This document shows, one piece after another, positions 29,651-38,250 of a stretch of DNA of 38,328 nt. The notes below the pieces were generated by a model. The model had not been told where the DNA came from and made no database searches. It was given only the letters and a program-made list of their open reading frames with translations. The stretch lies in the NCBI GenBank assembly GCA_900758375.1, contig CAAERJ010000059.1:1-38328 (forward strand). Reading direction: 5' to 3'. Origin of the DNA: an uncultured Collinsella sp. GTDB taxonomy: Bacteria; Actinomycetota; Coriobacteriia; Coriobacteriales; Coriobacteriaceae. Position 1 is the first letter of the stretch. Each line of letters opens with the position of its first letter. The translations under genes were made by a program, and so were the position numbers.

Positions 29651-32401
29651 CTAGGCTTTCTTTGCGGGCTTTTTCTTTTTGCTCGGCATCGAGACCTTAA
29701 TGCCCTGGGCGGACTTGGTCACACGGGAGCGCTTGGCACCCGCGCTCTTCTTTTTCTTGGGTTGGGCCTTTTCCACACCCTCGAGCGCGCGAACCTCGGC
29801 CTCGCGAGCGGTGCGCTCCTCACGGCGCTGCGCCATATCGGCGGCGACGCGCTTGGCAAAACGCTGGGCAGTTGAACCCGTCGAGCTCACCTTGCCGCCA
29901 CCGCGACCCAGACGGACGCGAACGCCACGGCCAAAGCCGGTGGCAGCATGGCGACGACGCGGCTCGAGCGAATCCATCATCGTGGCGAGCTTAAAGAACA
30001 CCGTGCAGGTAAAGACGACGATCGCCAGTAAGATAACGGCCTCGCCCATCGACAGGTTGGCGATGGACAGCAGCTCCGGGAATCCGATAACACCCGCCAG
30101 GATGCCGACGACAACAAATACAAAGAGCACCACGCGCAAGGGTGTGAGCGGCTGCGAGATGCGCCAGATCAGGCTCACGCTCGCCGCGCACGACGTAAGC
30201 AGGCACATGGTCGAAAGCGTGAGCTGGTTAAAGCCGAACACGCGCGCCACAAAGATATCGAGCGCCGCAGTCATAATGACCGCCAGCGACGCCGGCAGCG
30301 CACGTTTGAGCACGTTGGTCAAGAATGACCCCTTCACGCGGGCGTTGTTGGGCTCCAAACCCAGCACAAAGCCCGGCGCGCCGATGCAGAAGAAGTTGAT
30401 GAGTGTCATCTGAATCGGCTCAAAGGGATACGGCGGAAACGCGATGCACAGAGCCGCCAAGCCCATCGAGAACAGCGTCTTGGTCAGAAACAGCGCCGCA
30501 GAGCGCTGCAAGTTGTTGATGGAGCGACGACCCTCGGCCACCACGGCGGGCATCGAGGCAAAATCGTTGTCGACCAGCACGATTTCGGCCACGTTGCGCG
30601 CGGCATCGGAACCGGCGGCCATGGCCACGGAGCAGTCGGCCTCCTTGAGCGCCAGCACGTCGTTGACGCCGTCGCCCGTCATGGCAACGGTATGCTCGCG
30701 GCGCTTGAGCGCCTGCACGAGCTCGCGCTTCTGCTGCGGGGTCACGCGGCCAAAGACGTGGTAGCGATCCACCGCGGCATCAATCTTGGACGGCGTATCG
30801 AGCGTCGTGGCGTCGACGTAGGCATCGGCCCCCGGAACGCCCACCACGCGCGCGATCGACGACACCGTGCGCGGATCGTCGCCGCTGATCACGTTGAGGG
30901 TCACGCCCTGCTCGTTAAAGTAGCCGATGGTCTCGGCGGCCGAGGTGCGAATCTCATCGCGAATGGTCACAAAGCCCACGGGCTCGGCCTCGCCCGCCAT
31001 ATCGCCGTCGGGCGTAAAGCCGTCCACACGGGCCACCACAAGCACGCGGCAGGTGTCGGCAAGCTCGGCCACACGGTTCTCGACCTGCGCAAAGGCGCGC
31101 GCCGAAAGCACAAATTGCGCTGCGCCCATCACATAGGAGCCCTGCGCAAACGAGGCGCCGCTCCACTTTTTAGACGACGAGAACGGAATGACCGCCAGCG
31201 GCTCGGACACCTCGACCGGGCGGTCGGCGTAGTAGTTGAGCAGCGCCTGACAGGTCTCGTTGGCGTCTGCCGAGGTGGCACGCGCTACGTTGGCAAGCGC
31301 AAAATCGAGGACCGTGGTCTCGACGGGGACAGCTGCCTCGTCCGAGTCCGCGCCAAAGCCAACGCCCTCAACAGGCAGCGGGTAGGTACCCTCGACCTCC
31401 ATACGGCCCGAGGTAATGGTGCCCGTCTTGTCCAGGCACAGCACGTCGACGCGCGCGAGCGTCTCGATACAGTAGAGCTGCTGCGCGAGTACCTTGCGGC
31501 GCGCCAGGCGCACCGTGGCGATGGCAAGCACCGACGAAGTCAGCAGCACCAGGCCCTGCGGAATCATGCCCAAAAGAGCGCCCACCGTAGACAGCAGCGC
31601 CGACGAAGGCACGCGACCGGCAAGCAGCTCGGAAAAACACCACGAAAGCGCGCTATCGCCCGGCGTACCGGCGGCATCCCACAGCTCGCTCACACTCGAG
31701 GCAAAGAGCGCCAGGCCGAGCGGAATCATAATGAGGCTCGCAAAGCGCACGATGGCGTTGAGCGCGTTCATGATCTCGGAATTGACCTTTTTGACGTACT
31801 TGGCCTCGTTGTTGATCTTGGCCACGTAGTTGTCGGCGCCAACATGGATCACGCGGGCGCGCAGCAGGCCCGAGTCGATAAAGCTGCCGCTCATGAGCTC
31901 GGAGCCGGGCTGCTTTTTGATGAGATCGCTCTCGCCCGTCAGCAGGCTCTCGTTCACGAGTGCCTCACCCGACACCACCACGGCGTCGGCGGGAATCTGG
32001 TCGCCGCGCCCCAGGCGAATGATATCGTCGAGCACGATCTGGTCCAGGTCGAGCTCTACCTCGGCGCCGTCGCGCACCGCGATGGCCTTCTTAGAGGTGA
32101 GCAGCGTAAGCTTATCGACCATCCGCTTGGAGCGCATGGACTGGATGACGCCAATTGCCGTGTTCAAGAACACCACGAACAGGAACGTCAGGTTCTTAAA
32201 CGAACCGGTCAGCAACACCAAAATCGCCAAGACCACGTTGATCAAGTTAAACAGCGTGCAGAGGTTCTCGATGATGAGCTCGCGGACCGACTTGGTCTTG
32301 AGTTCCATGTTGCGGTTGATCTTACCGGCGGCGATGCGCTCCTCGACCTCGGCGGTCGAGAGTCCGTGCTCGATATCCGTTGCTGCCATACCTTGTCCCA
32401 T
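29651..32401 (-). CDS. P-type cation-transporting ATPase (CtpE-like)
   Basis: Multi-pass membrane pump driven by ATP. Motifs in order: TGES in the actuator domain (155-158), DKTGT phosphorylation site (Asp324), KWSGASF in the nucleotide domain and TGDGVND at the hinge. The fourth-helix motif is GMIPQGLVLLTS with Gln282 where calcium pumps have Glu (PEGL). The overall pattern resembles mycobacterial CtpE, a calcium pump; the ion here is inferred. A Lys-rich tail of about 60 residues follows the last helix. I start at ATG 32401; ATG 32389 is also possible. The frame stays open upstream but crosses tRNA-Arg and is not coding there. It is 916 aa. Confidence 0.88.
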   Translation of the reverse strand: MGQGMAATDIEHGLSTAEVEERIAAGKINRNMELKTKSVRELIIENLCTLFNLINVVLAILVLLTGSFKNLTFLFVVFLNTAIGVIQSMRSKRMVDKLTLLTSKKAIAVRDGAEVELDLDQIVLDDIIRLGRGDQIPADAVVVSGEALVNESLLTGESDLIKKQPGSELMSGSFIDSGLLRARVIHVGADNYVAKINNEAKYVKKVNSEIMNALNAIVRFASLIMIPLGLALFASSVSELWDAAGTPGDSALSWCFSELLAGRVPSSALLSTVGALLGMIPQGLVLLTSSVLAIATVRLARRKVLAQQLYCIETLARVDVLCLDKTGTITSGRMEVEGTYPLPVEGVGFGADSDEAAVPVETTVLDFALANVARATSADANETCQALLNYYADRPVEVSEPLAVIPFSSSKKWSGASFAQGSYVMGAAQFVLSARAFAQVENRVAELADTCRVLVVARVDGFTPDGDMAGEAEPVGFVTIRDEIRTSAAETIGYFNEQGVTLNVISGDDPRTVSSIARVVGVPGADAYVDATTLDTPSKIDAAVDRYHVFGRVTPQQKRELVQALKRREHTVAMTGDGVNDVLALKEADCSVAMAAGSDAARNVAEIVLVDNDFASMPAVVAEGRRSINNLQRSAALFLTKTLFSMGLAALCIAFPPYPFEPIQMTLINFFCIGAPGFVLGLEPNNARVKGSFLTNVLKRALPASLAVIMTAALDIFVARVFGFNQLTLSTMCLLTSCAASVSLIWRISQPLTPLRVVLFVFVVVGILAGVIGFPELLSIANLSMGEAVILLAIVVFTCTVFFKLATMMDSLEPRRRHAATGFGRGVRVRLGRGGGKVSSTGSTAQRFAKRVAADMAQRREERTAREAEVRALEGVEKAQPKKKKSAGAKRSRVTKSAQGIKVSMPSKKKKPAKKA

Positions 32402-32415
32402 CACGTCGCGTCGGT

Positions 32416-32453
32416 ATAAGAAAACCGCCCGGACCATGCGAGGTTCGGACGGT
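32416..32453 (-). terminator. Intrinsic terminator after tRNA-Arg
   Basis: Minus strand: a 12-position stem with one mismatch (32442-32453 with 32424-32435, ACCGTCCGAACC with GGTCCGGGCGGT) is followed by TTTCTTAT. It lies 14 bases beyond the tRNA 3' end and separates the tRNA from the ATPase gene. Confidence 0.75.
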
Positions 32454-32467
32454 CTTACGTTCGAGGG

Positions 32468-32541
32468 TGCCCCATGTTGGATTCGAACCAACGGCCTTCT
32501 GCTCCGGAGGCAGACGCTCTAATCCCCTGAGCTAATAGGGC
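32468..32541 (-). tRNA. tRNA-Arg (anticodon CCG)
   Basis: Cloverleaf on the minus strand: acceptor GCCCTAT with ATGGGGC (one G-T pair), D-stem GCTC with GAGC, anticodon stem TCTGC with GCAGA around loop CTCCGGA (anticodon CCG, reads CGG), T-stem GTTGG with CCAAC around TTCGAAT, discriminator A. The 3' CCA is not encoded (the next bases are CCC). It is flanked by its own promoter and terminator. Confidence 0.96.
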
Positions 32542-32552
32542 GAACGGTTGGC

Positions 32553-32582
32553 ATTATACCCAAGTGCGCCACGGGCTAACAA
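32553..32582 (-). promoter_or_regulatory. Promoter of tRNA-Arg
   Basis: Minus strand: TTGTTA (32577-32582), 18-base spacer, consensus TATAAT (32553-32558). The predicted start is about 5 bases before the tRNA 5' end. Confidence 0.8.
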
Positions 32583-32635
32583 AAGAATAGAAAAAGCTTT
32601 GCAATTACGTGGGAGACACGGCGCAGAGGCTCACC

Positions 32636-32667
32636 TTAGAACGCAAAAGTGAAACAATTAGTATAAA
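32636..32667 (+). promoter_or_regulatory. Candidate promoter of the aro operon
   Basis: TTAGAA (32636-32641), 17 bases, TAGTAT (32659-32664), overlapping TATAAA (32662-32667). Both readings put the start at about 32671-32674, at or just before the leader ATG. Each box matches consensus at only four or five of six positions, so this is a candidate. Confidence 0.45.
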
Positions 32668-32672
32668 CTCTC

Positions 32673-32747
32673 ATGCACATATATAACGGCTCGCGATGCG
32701 GGCCGTTTTTGCAAGAGCTATCCATCGAGGTGAGAGGCACACCATGA
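32673..32747 (+). CDS. Possible 24-aa leader peptide of the aro operon
   Basis: A 24-codon frame begins MHIYNGSRCGPF and continues LQELSIEVRGTP, ending in a TGA that overlaps the aroF start as ATGA. It has no ribosome binding site but would be leaderless from the candidate promoter. An intrinsic terminator hairpin lies entirely inside it (codons 5 to 12), with its T-run forming the Phe codon. There is one Tyr codon (TAT, codon 4) just before the hairpin and one Phe codon (TTT, codon 12). This arrangement suggests attenuation by translation, but the aromatic codons are few and translation is unproven. Confidence 0.4.
   Translation: MHIYNGSRCGPFLQELSIEVRGTP
32686..32710 (+). terminator. Intrinsic terminator (candidate attenuator) before aroF
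   Basis: A 9-bp stem with one wobble (ACGGCTCGC 32686-32694 with GCGGGCCGT 32698-32706, loop GAT) runs into TTTTT. No gene is read rightward upstream of it, since the nearest, tRNA-Arg, is on the other strand. It therefore lies between a promoter and aroF, as an attenuator would. Confidence 0.7.
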
Positions 32748-33769
32748 TTGCGATTTTAAAGCAGAGCGCCAGCGACGAGGCCGTCGCCCATATCGTCAGC
32801 TGGATTGAGAAGAAGGGTCTCAAGACCGACGTCTCGCGCGGCGAGAACGAGACCATCATCGGCCTGGTGGGCGATACGACCAAGATCGACCCGTTCTTGC
32901 TCGAGTCCATGGATGTCGTCGAGCGCGTGCAGCGCGTCTCCGAGCCCTTTAAGCGTGCCAACCGCAAGTTCCACCCTGAGGACTCCGTCATCGACTGCGG
33001 CCACGGCGTCAAGATCGGCGGCGACCAGTTCCAGGTCATCGCCGGACCCTGCTCCGTCGAGGGCGAAAACCTCATTCGCATCGCACGCCGCGTAAAGGCC
33101 GCCGGCGCCACGATGCTGCGCGGTGGCGCCTACAAGCCCCGCACCTCCCCTTACGCCTACCAGGGCATGGGTCCCGCCGGCCTGGACCTGCTATGCGAGG
33201 CATCCGCCGAGCTCGACATGCCGATCGTCACCGAGATCATGGACCCGCGCGACGTGCAGGTCTTCTTGGATAAGAAGATCGACGTCATGCAGATCGGCGC
33301 CCGCAACGCGCAGAACTTCCCCCTGCTCAAGGAGGTCGGCAAGACCAAGACCCCGGTCCTGCTCAAGCGCGGCATGTCCGGCACCGTCGACGAGTTGCTC
33401 ATGGCTGCCGAGTACATCATGAGCGAGGGCAACGACAACGTCATCCTGTGCGAGCGCGGCATTCGCACCTTCGAGACCCGCACCCGCAACACCTTCGACC
33501 TCAACGCCGTGCCGGTGCTGCACCACCTATCGCACCTGCCCGTCGTCGCCGACCCCAGCCACGCCACCGGCTACACCCGCTATGTCGAGCCCATGGCGCT
33601 CGCCGCGACTGCCTGCGGCGCCAACGGTCTGGAGATCGAGGTCCACGACGACCCGAGCCACGCTTGGTCCGACGGTGCTCAGGCCCTCACCCCCGACCAG
33701 TTCGACGACACCATGCGCCGCATCCGCGCCATCCGCGAGGTCGTCTGCCAAGAGACCGTTCAGGAGTAA
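32744..33769 (+). CDS. aroF: 3-deoxy-7-phosphoheptulonate (DAHP) synthase, type Iβ with N-terminal regulatory domain
   Basis: First enzyme of the shikimate pathway: condenses PEP and erythrose-4-phosphate. Residues 1-70 form a ferredoxin-like domain of the kind that gives feedback control by Tyr or Phe in the Thermotoga enzyme. The barrel carries GPCSVE (101-106), KPRTSPYAYQG (131 on), the metal-site Cys at 101-106, LLKRGMSGT and DPSHATG. It is 341 aa. ATG at 32744 has GAGAGG 7-8 bases upstream; an in-frame ATG at 32696 lies inside the terminator hairpin and is rejected. It heads the aro operon. Confidence 0.95.
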   Translation: MIAILKQSASDEAVAHIVSWIEKKGLKTDVSRGENETIIGLVGDTTKIDPFLLESMDVVERVQRVSEPFKRANRKFHPEDSVIDCGHGVKIGGDQFQVIAGPCSVEGENLIRIARRVKAAGATMLRGGAYKPRTSPYAYQGMGPAGLDLLCEASAELDMPIVTEIMDPRDVQVFLDKKIDVMQIGARNAQNFPLLKEVGKTKTPVLLKRGMSGTVDELLMAAEYIMSEGNDNVILCERGIRTFETRTRNTFDLNAVPVLHHLSHLPVVADPSHATGYTRYVEPMALAATACGANGLEIEVHDDPSHAWSDGAQALTPDQFDDTMRRIRAIREVVCQETVQE

Positions 33770-33772
33770 CCC

Positions 33773-34687
33773 ATGGGTACGGTGAGAAACGCACGCGTCA
33801 ACCAGGGTGGACCCAAGTGCGCCGGCATCGTGGGCCTGGGCCTCATCGGCGGCAGCTTTGCCCGCGGCTATGCGCAGGCGGGCGTTCGCGTGCTTGCCTG
33901 GGACCCCGACGATGACGTGATGACGGCCGCCAGCATGGGTACCGTCGCCGGCGAGCTCAACGACGAGACGCTCGGCGAGTGCGACATCATCGTCCTTGCC
34001 TGCTATCCTAAAGGATGCATCGAGTGGCTCGAGGCCCACGCCCAGGCGCTCGCCGACGCCACCGACACCGAAGCCATCATGGGCCCCGTGGTGATCGACA
34101 CCGTGGGTGTGAAGGGCATTGTGTGTGAGCGGGCCTTTGAGCTCGCACGAGAGCACGGCTTTTACTTTGTGGGCGCACACCCCATGGCGGGCACCCAGTT
34201 CTCGGGCTACGCGCACTCCCGCGCCGACTTGTTCCAGGGCGCACCGCTCGTGCTCGTTCCGCCTGCGGTAGACGATGCCCTTAAGCTGGAGCTCTTGGGC
34301 CAGGTACGCGAGATGGTGCGTCCCTTGGGGTTTGGCAAGTTCAGCGTGACCACCGCCGCCGAGCACGACCGCGTGATCGCATTTACGAGCCAGCTCGCAC
34401 ACGTGGTGTCCAACGCCTACGTAAAGAGCCCCACCGCCCAGGTCCACCACGGCTTTTCGGCCGGCAGCTACCGCGACCTCACGCGCGTGGCACACCTCAA
34501 CCCCCAGATGTGGTCGGAGCTCATGATCGACGACGCCGACGCGCTCGCCTTCGAGATCGACCATCTGATCGAGGCACTCGGAGCCTACAGCCGCGCGCTC
34601 AAAGACCGCGACCAGCGCTATCTGGAGAATCTCCTTGCCGAGGGCGATCGCATCAAGCGCGCGCTCGACGACGAGAGCGCCCACTAG
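33773..34687 (+). CDS. tyrA: Prephenate dehydrogenase
   Basis: Oxidatively decarboxylates prephenate to 4-hydroxyphenylpyruvate, the tyrosine branch. The NAD(P)-binding glycine loop is GIVGLGLIGGSFARGYAQAG (about 18-37), and the catalytic region is VGAHPMAGTQFSGYAHS. SYRDLTRVAHLNPQMW is the C-terminal dimerisation block. It is 304 aa with no ACT domain, so feedback by tyrosine is not evident. ATG at 33773 follows CAGGAG that overlaps the aroF stop. Placing it second, before the common-pathway genes, ties tyrosine output to DAHP synthase. Confidence 0.93.
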   Translation: MGTVRNARVNQGGPKCAGIVGLGLIGGSFARGYAQAGVRVLAWDPDDDVMTAASMGTVAGELNDETLGECDIIVLACYPKGCIEWLEAHAQALADATDTEAIMGPVVIDTVGVKGIVCERAFELAREHGFYFVGAHPMAGTQFSGYAHSRADLFQGAPLVLVPPAVDDALKLELLGQVREMVRPLGFGKFSVTTAAEHDRVIAFTSQLAHVVSNAYVKSPTAQVHHGFSAGSYRDLTRVAHLNPQMWSELMIDDADALAFEIDHLIEALGAYSRALKDRDQRYLENLLAEGDRIKRALDDESAH

Positions 34688-34723
34688 ACCACCCATCACG
34701 CCAGGTCGAAAGGACCATAGCTT

Positions 34724-35830
34724 ATGGCGATTACCATCGATATCGACACCGCACGCCCCTACCAGGTACACGTGGGCACGTTTTTGCTGGAGAAAGCAGG
34801 ACCGCTCGTTCGCGCCACTGCCGGCGGCACCCGCGCCGTCATCGTGACGGACACCAACGTGGGCCCGCTCTACCAGATGCCCGTTAAGCAGAGCCTGGAG
34901 GCATCAGGCTATGAGGTAAGCATTTGCACCTTCGAGGCCGGCGAGGCACACAAGCGCGCCGAGACCTACGTTGCCATTCTTGAGTTTGTAGCCGAGCACG
35001 AGCTTTCGCGTTCCGACGTGATCGTGGCGCTCGGCGGCGGCGTCGTGGGCGACGTAGCCGGCTTTGTGGCCGCCACCTACATGCGCGGCTGCAAGTTTGT
35101 GCAGATCCCCACGAGCCTGCTCGCCATGGTGGACTCGTCGGTGGGCGGCAAGACGGCCATCGACCTGGCCGCCGGCAAAAATCTCGCCGGAGCCTTTTGG
35201 CAGCCGAGCGTAGTTATCGCCGACGTGGGATGCCTGGCCACCCTCACGCCCGAGCAGTTCGCCGACGGCTGCGGAGAGGTCGTCAAGCACGCCGTGATCG
35301 CCGACCCCGAGCTTTTCACCGAGCTGGAGAAGACCCCACTCACGCTGGAGCTCCTCAACCACGACGTTGCCCGTGTGGCGCTCATCATCGCCCGCAATAT
35401 CGACATTAAACGGGCCGTGGTTGTCGCCGATGAGCGCGAGACCAACCAGCGCAAGCTCCTCAACTTTGGACACAGCGCCGGACACGCTGTCGAAGCCTGC
35501 GAGCACTTTGAGCTCGGCCACGGCAACTGCGTGTCGATCGGTATGGGCATTATCACGCGCGCCGCGGCGTTACATGGCATTTGCGACGCCGAGCTGCCCG
35601 GCCGTATCGAGGAGCTCTGCGCGCGCCACGGCCTCAAGACCCGCTGCGAGCTTTCGGCCGACGCCGTCTTTGCCGAGGCGCTCCACGATAAAAAGCGCTC
35701 AGGCGACACCATCGACCTGGTAATTCCGCACGGCATTGGCCGCTGCAGCATCGACCGCACGCCGCTTTCCACCTTCCACGATTTAATTGCCGAGGGCCTC
35801 GGCCAGAAGGGAGACGCTTCCGCATGCTAG
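34724..35830 (+). CDS. aroB: 3-dehydroquinate synthase
   Basis: Converts DAHP to 3-dehydroquinate using NAD and zinc. Diagnostic stretches are DVIVALGGGVVGDVAGFVAATYMRGCKFVQIPTSLLAMVDSSVGGKTAID, EVVKHAVI (metal ligand Glu) and LLNFGHSAGHAVE (metal ligand His), with a further His in FELGHGNCVSIGM. It is 368 aa, normal length. ATG at 34724 follows AAAGGA 9 bases before it. Its last codons overlap the aroA start. Confidence 0.96.
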   Translation: MAITIDIDTARPYQVHVGTFLLEKAGPLVRATAGGTRAVIVTDTNVGPLYQMPVKQSLEASGYEVSICTFEAGEAHKRAETYVAILEFVAEHELSRSDVIVALGGGVVGDVAGFVAATYMRGCKFVQIPTSLLAMVDSSVGGKTAIDLAAGKNLAGAFWQPSVVIADVGCLATLTPEQFADGCGEVVKHAVIADPELFTELEKTPLTLELLNHDVARVALIIARNIDIKRAVVVADERETNQRKLLNFGHSAGHAVEACEHFELGHGNCVSIGMGIITRAAALHGICDAELPGRIEELCARHGLKTRCELSADAVFAEALHDKKRSGDTIDLVIPHGIGRCSIDRTPLSTFHDLIAEGLGQKGDASAC

Positions 35831-37143
35831 CCCGCATCACCCCCTCCCCGCTCAAGGGCACCGTTCCCGCCATCGCATCCAAGTCGATGGCGCACCGCTT
35901 GATTATCTGCGCCGCACTCGCCAACGGCGAGACGCACGTCACTTGCAACACCACCTGCGCCGATATCGAAGCCACGGTGCGCTGCCTCACGGCGCTCGGC
36001 GCCCGCATCGAAACCGTCGAGGACGGCTTCCAGGTCCATCCCACCATGAAGAGTATTGAGTTTGGCCTGCTCAAGGCACTTGCCGGCGGCACGCTCGACT
36101 GTGGCGAGAGCGGCTCCACGCTCCGCTTTATGCTGCCCGTCGCCTGCGCGCTGGGGGCAGAGGCAACCTTTGTGGGACAGGGCCGTCTGGGCGCCCGCCC
36201 GCTCTCCCCGCTCTCGGACGAGATCATTGCCGCCGGCTGCGATCTGCAGGGTCTGGGCGGTTTTCCGCTCAAGACAAGCGGCCGCATGCGCCCGGGCACC
36301 TTTATCCTGCCGGGCAACGTGAGCTCGCAGTACATCTCCGGCCTGCTGCTGGCAGCCCCGCTGCTGGCCCAGCCCTCCTGCGTGCAGGTGACCGGCCTAA
36401 TCGAGAGCCGCCCCTATATCAACCTGACCATCCAGGCCATGAAGGCCTTCGGCGTCGAGGTCAACGTCGAGCGCATCCCCGCCAAGGACGGCCAACCCGA
36501 GATCACGAACTTCCGCGTGAGCAGTGGCTCGTACCGCACGCCTGGCAACGTGGCTGTCGAGGGCGACTGGTCCAACGCCGCCTTTTGGCTGTGCGCCGGC
36601 GCCATCGGCTCCGACCCCATCACCGTCGAGGGTGTGTCGCTTAGCTCGGCCCAGGGTGATCGCAACGTACTTGCCGCGCTCTCGCGCTTTGGCGCCCGCA
36701 TCGTGCGCTCCACCAACGCCGCCACCGTGCAGTCCGACAAGCTCGCCGGCTTTGAGATGAGCGCGCACGACATCCCCGACTTGGTGCCCGTAATCTCGGC
36801 CGTGGCATCGCTGGCGCAAGGCCGCACGTTCATACGCGATTGCGCCCGCCTGCGCATCAAGGAATCCGACCGTCTGGCCACCACCACCCGTGAGCTCACC
36901 GCGCTGGGCGCACAGGTGCGCATAGCCGGTGACGACCTCATCATCAAGGGTGTCGACGCCTTTACCGGCGGCGAGGTCGATTCGCACAACGACCACCGCA
37001 TCGCCATGATGGCCTCCATCGCTGCGAGCCGCGCCACTGGCGAAGTCGTGATCCACGGCGCCGAGGCCGTCAACAAGTCCTATCCCGATTTCTTCGACCA
37101 CTACCGCCTGCTGGGCGGCAAGGTCACGCTCGAGGAGGAGTAG
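35824..37143 (+). CDS. aroA: 3-phosphoshikimate 1-carboxyvinyltransferase (EPSP synthase)
   Basis: Transfers enolpyruvyl from PEP to shikimate-3-phosphate. Motifs: SKSMAHR (Lys20, Arg25) for substrate binding, DCGESGSTLRFMLP for the PEP loop, YISGLLLAAPL, ESRPYINLTI, DIPDLVPVISAVA with the catalytic Asp, RIKESDRLATT and NDHRIAM. It is 439 aa. The start overlaps the end of aroB by 7 bases, so the two are translationally coupled. Confidence 0.96.
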   Translation: MLARITPSPLKGTVPAIASKSMAHRLIICAALANGETHVTCNTTCADIEATVRCLTALGARIETVEDGFQVHPTMKSIEFGLLKALAGGTLDCGESGSTLRFMLPVACALGAEATFVGQGRLGARPLSPLSDEIIAAGCDLQGLGGFPLKTSGRMRPGTFILPGNVSSQYISGLLLAAPLLAQPSCVQVTGLIESRPYINLTIQAMKAFGVEVNVERIPAKDGQPEITNFRVSSGSYRTPGNVAVEGDWSNAAFWLCAGAIGSDPITVEGVSLSSAQGDRNVLAALSRFGARIVRSTNAATVQSDKLAGFEMSAHDIPDLVPVISAVASLAQGRTFIRDCARLRIKESDRLATTTRELTALGAQVRIAGDDLIIKGVDAFTGGEVDSHNDHRIAMMASIAASRATGEVVIHGAEAVNKSYPDFFDHYRLLGGKVTLEEE

Positions 37144-37144
37144 C

Positions 37145-38242
37145 ATGTCCTCGACCTTTGGCAACGTTTTGCACTTAAGCATTTTCGGTCAGTCGCACTC
37201 CCCTGCTATCGGCTGCTCGCTCGACGGCATCCCCGCGGGCATCGCCGTTGACCAGGAGCAGCTGCAGGCCTTTTTGGACCGGCGCGCCCCCGGTCGCGAC
37301 GAGACCGCGACCAAGCGCCGCGAGGCCGACGCCGCGCATATCATTGCTGGTGTGGTCGATGGACACACCACCGGCGCACCCATCGCCGCGATTATCGAGA
37401 ACACCAACACGCGCTCCAAGGACTATTCCGAGCTGCGCCGCAAGCCCCGTCCAGGACATGCCGATTACCCGGCGCGTGTGAAGTACCACAACATGCACGA
37501 CGTCGCCGGCGGCGGGCACTTCTCCGGCCGCCTAACGGCCCCCTTATGCATCGCCGGCGGTATTGCGCTGCAGGCACTCGAGGCCCGTGGCATCAAGATC
37601 ATGGCGCACGTCGCGCAGATCGGCGGCATCTCCGACCTGCCGATGGACGACATGGTCTATCGCGAGGCCGACCGCAATGCGATCCTTACGAACGACCTGC
37701 CGTGCATTGACGCAGCCGCTGCCGGTCGCATGCGCGAGGAAATTCTGGCCGCGCGCGACGAACTCGACAGCATCGGCGGCATTGTGGAGTGCGGCATCTA
37801 CGGGCTTCCCGCGGGCATCGGTGATCCCATGTTCGATGGCATCGAAAACCGCATCGCGCAAATCGCCTTTGGTATTCCCGCCGTAAAGGGCGTGGAGTTT
37901 GGCATGGGCTTTGCGGTGGCAGCCATGCGCGGCAGCGAGAACAACGATCCGTACCGCGTAGATGCCGAGACCGGCGAGATTGCAGTCGAGTCCAATAACG
38001 CCGGCGGCATCCTGGGCGGCATTTCCACGGGTGCGCCCGTCATGTGGCGTATGGCCGTGAAGCCGACGCCCTCTATCGGTCGCGAGCAGCAGACCGTGGA
38101 CATGGACGCCATGGAAAACGCCGAGCTCTCGGTCCACGGCCGTCACGATCCCTGCATCGTCCCGCGCGCCGTCCCCGTAGCCGAGGCAGCCGCCGCCTTC
38201 GCGATTTGGGACGCCCTCCTCGAGGACGCAGGCCAGCGCTAA
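37145..38242 (+). CDS. aroC: Chorismate synthase
   Basis: Makes chorismate from EPSP with reduced FMN. Motifs: the N-terminal SIFGQSHSPAIG (the GESHG signature in its clostridial-type GQSHS form), RRKPRPGHADYPARVKY, GGGHFSGRLTAP, ESNNAGGILGGISTGAPV, and the C-terminal GRHDPCIVPRAVPVAEA. It is 365 aa, full length. ATG at 37145 has GAGGAG 4 bases before it and starts 1 base after the aroA stop. It is the last complete gene in the window. Confidence 0.96.
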   Translation: MSSTFGNVLHLSIFGQSHSPAIGCSLDGIPAGIAVDQEQLQAFLDRRAPGRDETATKRREADAAHIIAGVVDGHTTGAPIAAIIENTNTRSKDYSELRRKPRPGHADYPARVKYHNMHDVAGGGHFSGRLTAPLCIAGGIALQALEARGIKIMAHVAQIGGISDLPMDDMVYREADRNAILTNDLPCIDAAAAGRMREEILAARDELDSIGGIVECGIYGLPAGIGDPMFDGIENRIAQIAFGIPAVKGVEFGMGFAVAAMRGSENNDPYRVDAETGEIAVESNNAGGILGGISTGAPVMWRMAVKPTPSIGREQQTVDMDAMENAELSVHGRHDPCIVPRAVPVAEAAAAFAIWDALLEDAGQR

Positions 38243-38250
38243 AAATCTCC

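Noticed and set aside
32402..32491. Upstream extension of the ATPase frame
   Set aside because: It crosses the tRNA-Arg terminator and the end of the tRNA gene, so it cannot be protein coding.
32468..32541. tRNA-Arg as an integration site for a mobile element
   Set aside because: No integrase, no duplicated tRNA end and no compositional change were seen on either side; both flanks are core genes.
32583..32710. T-box or other known riboswitch in the aro leader
   Set aside because: No conserved T-box sequence or specifier loop is visible, and the space between the tRNA promoter and the terminator is only about 120 bases.
32696..32743. Longer aroF start at 32696
   Set aside because: This ATG lies in the terminator hairpin without a ribosome binding site, and the extra 16 residues match nothing in DAHP synthases; the ATG at 32744 has GAGAGG upstream.
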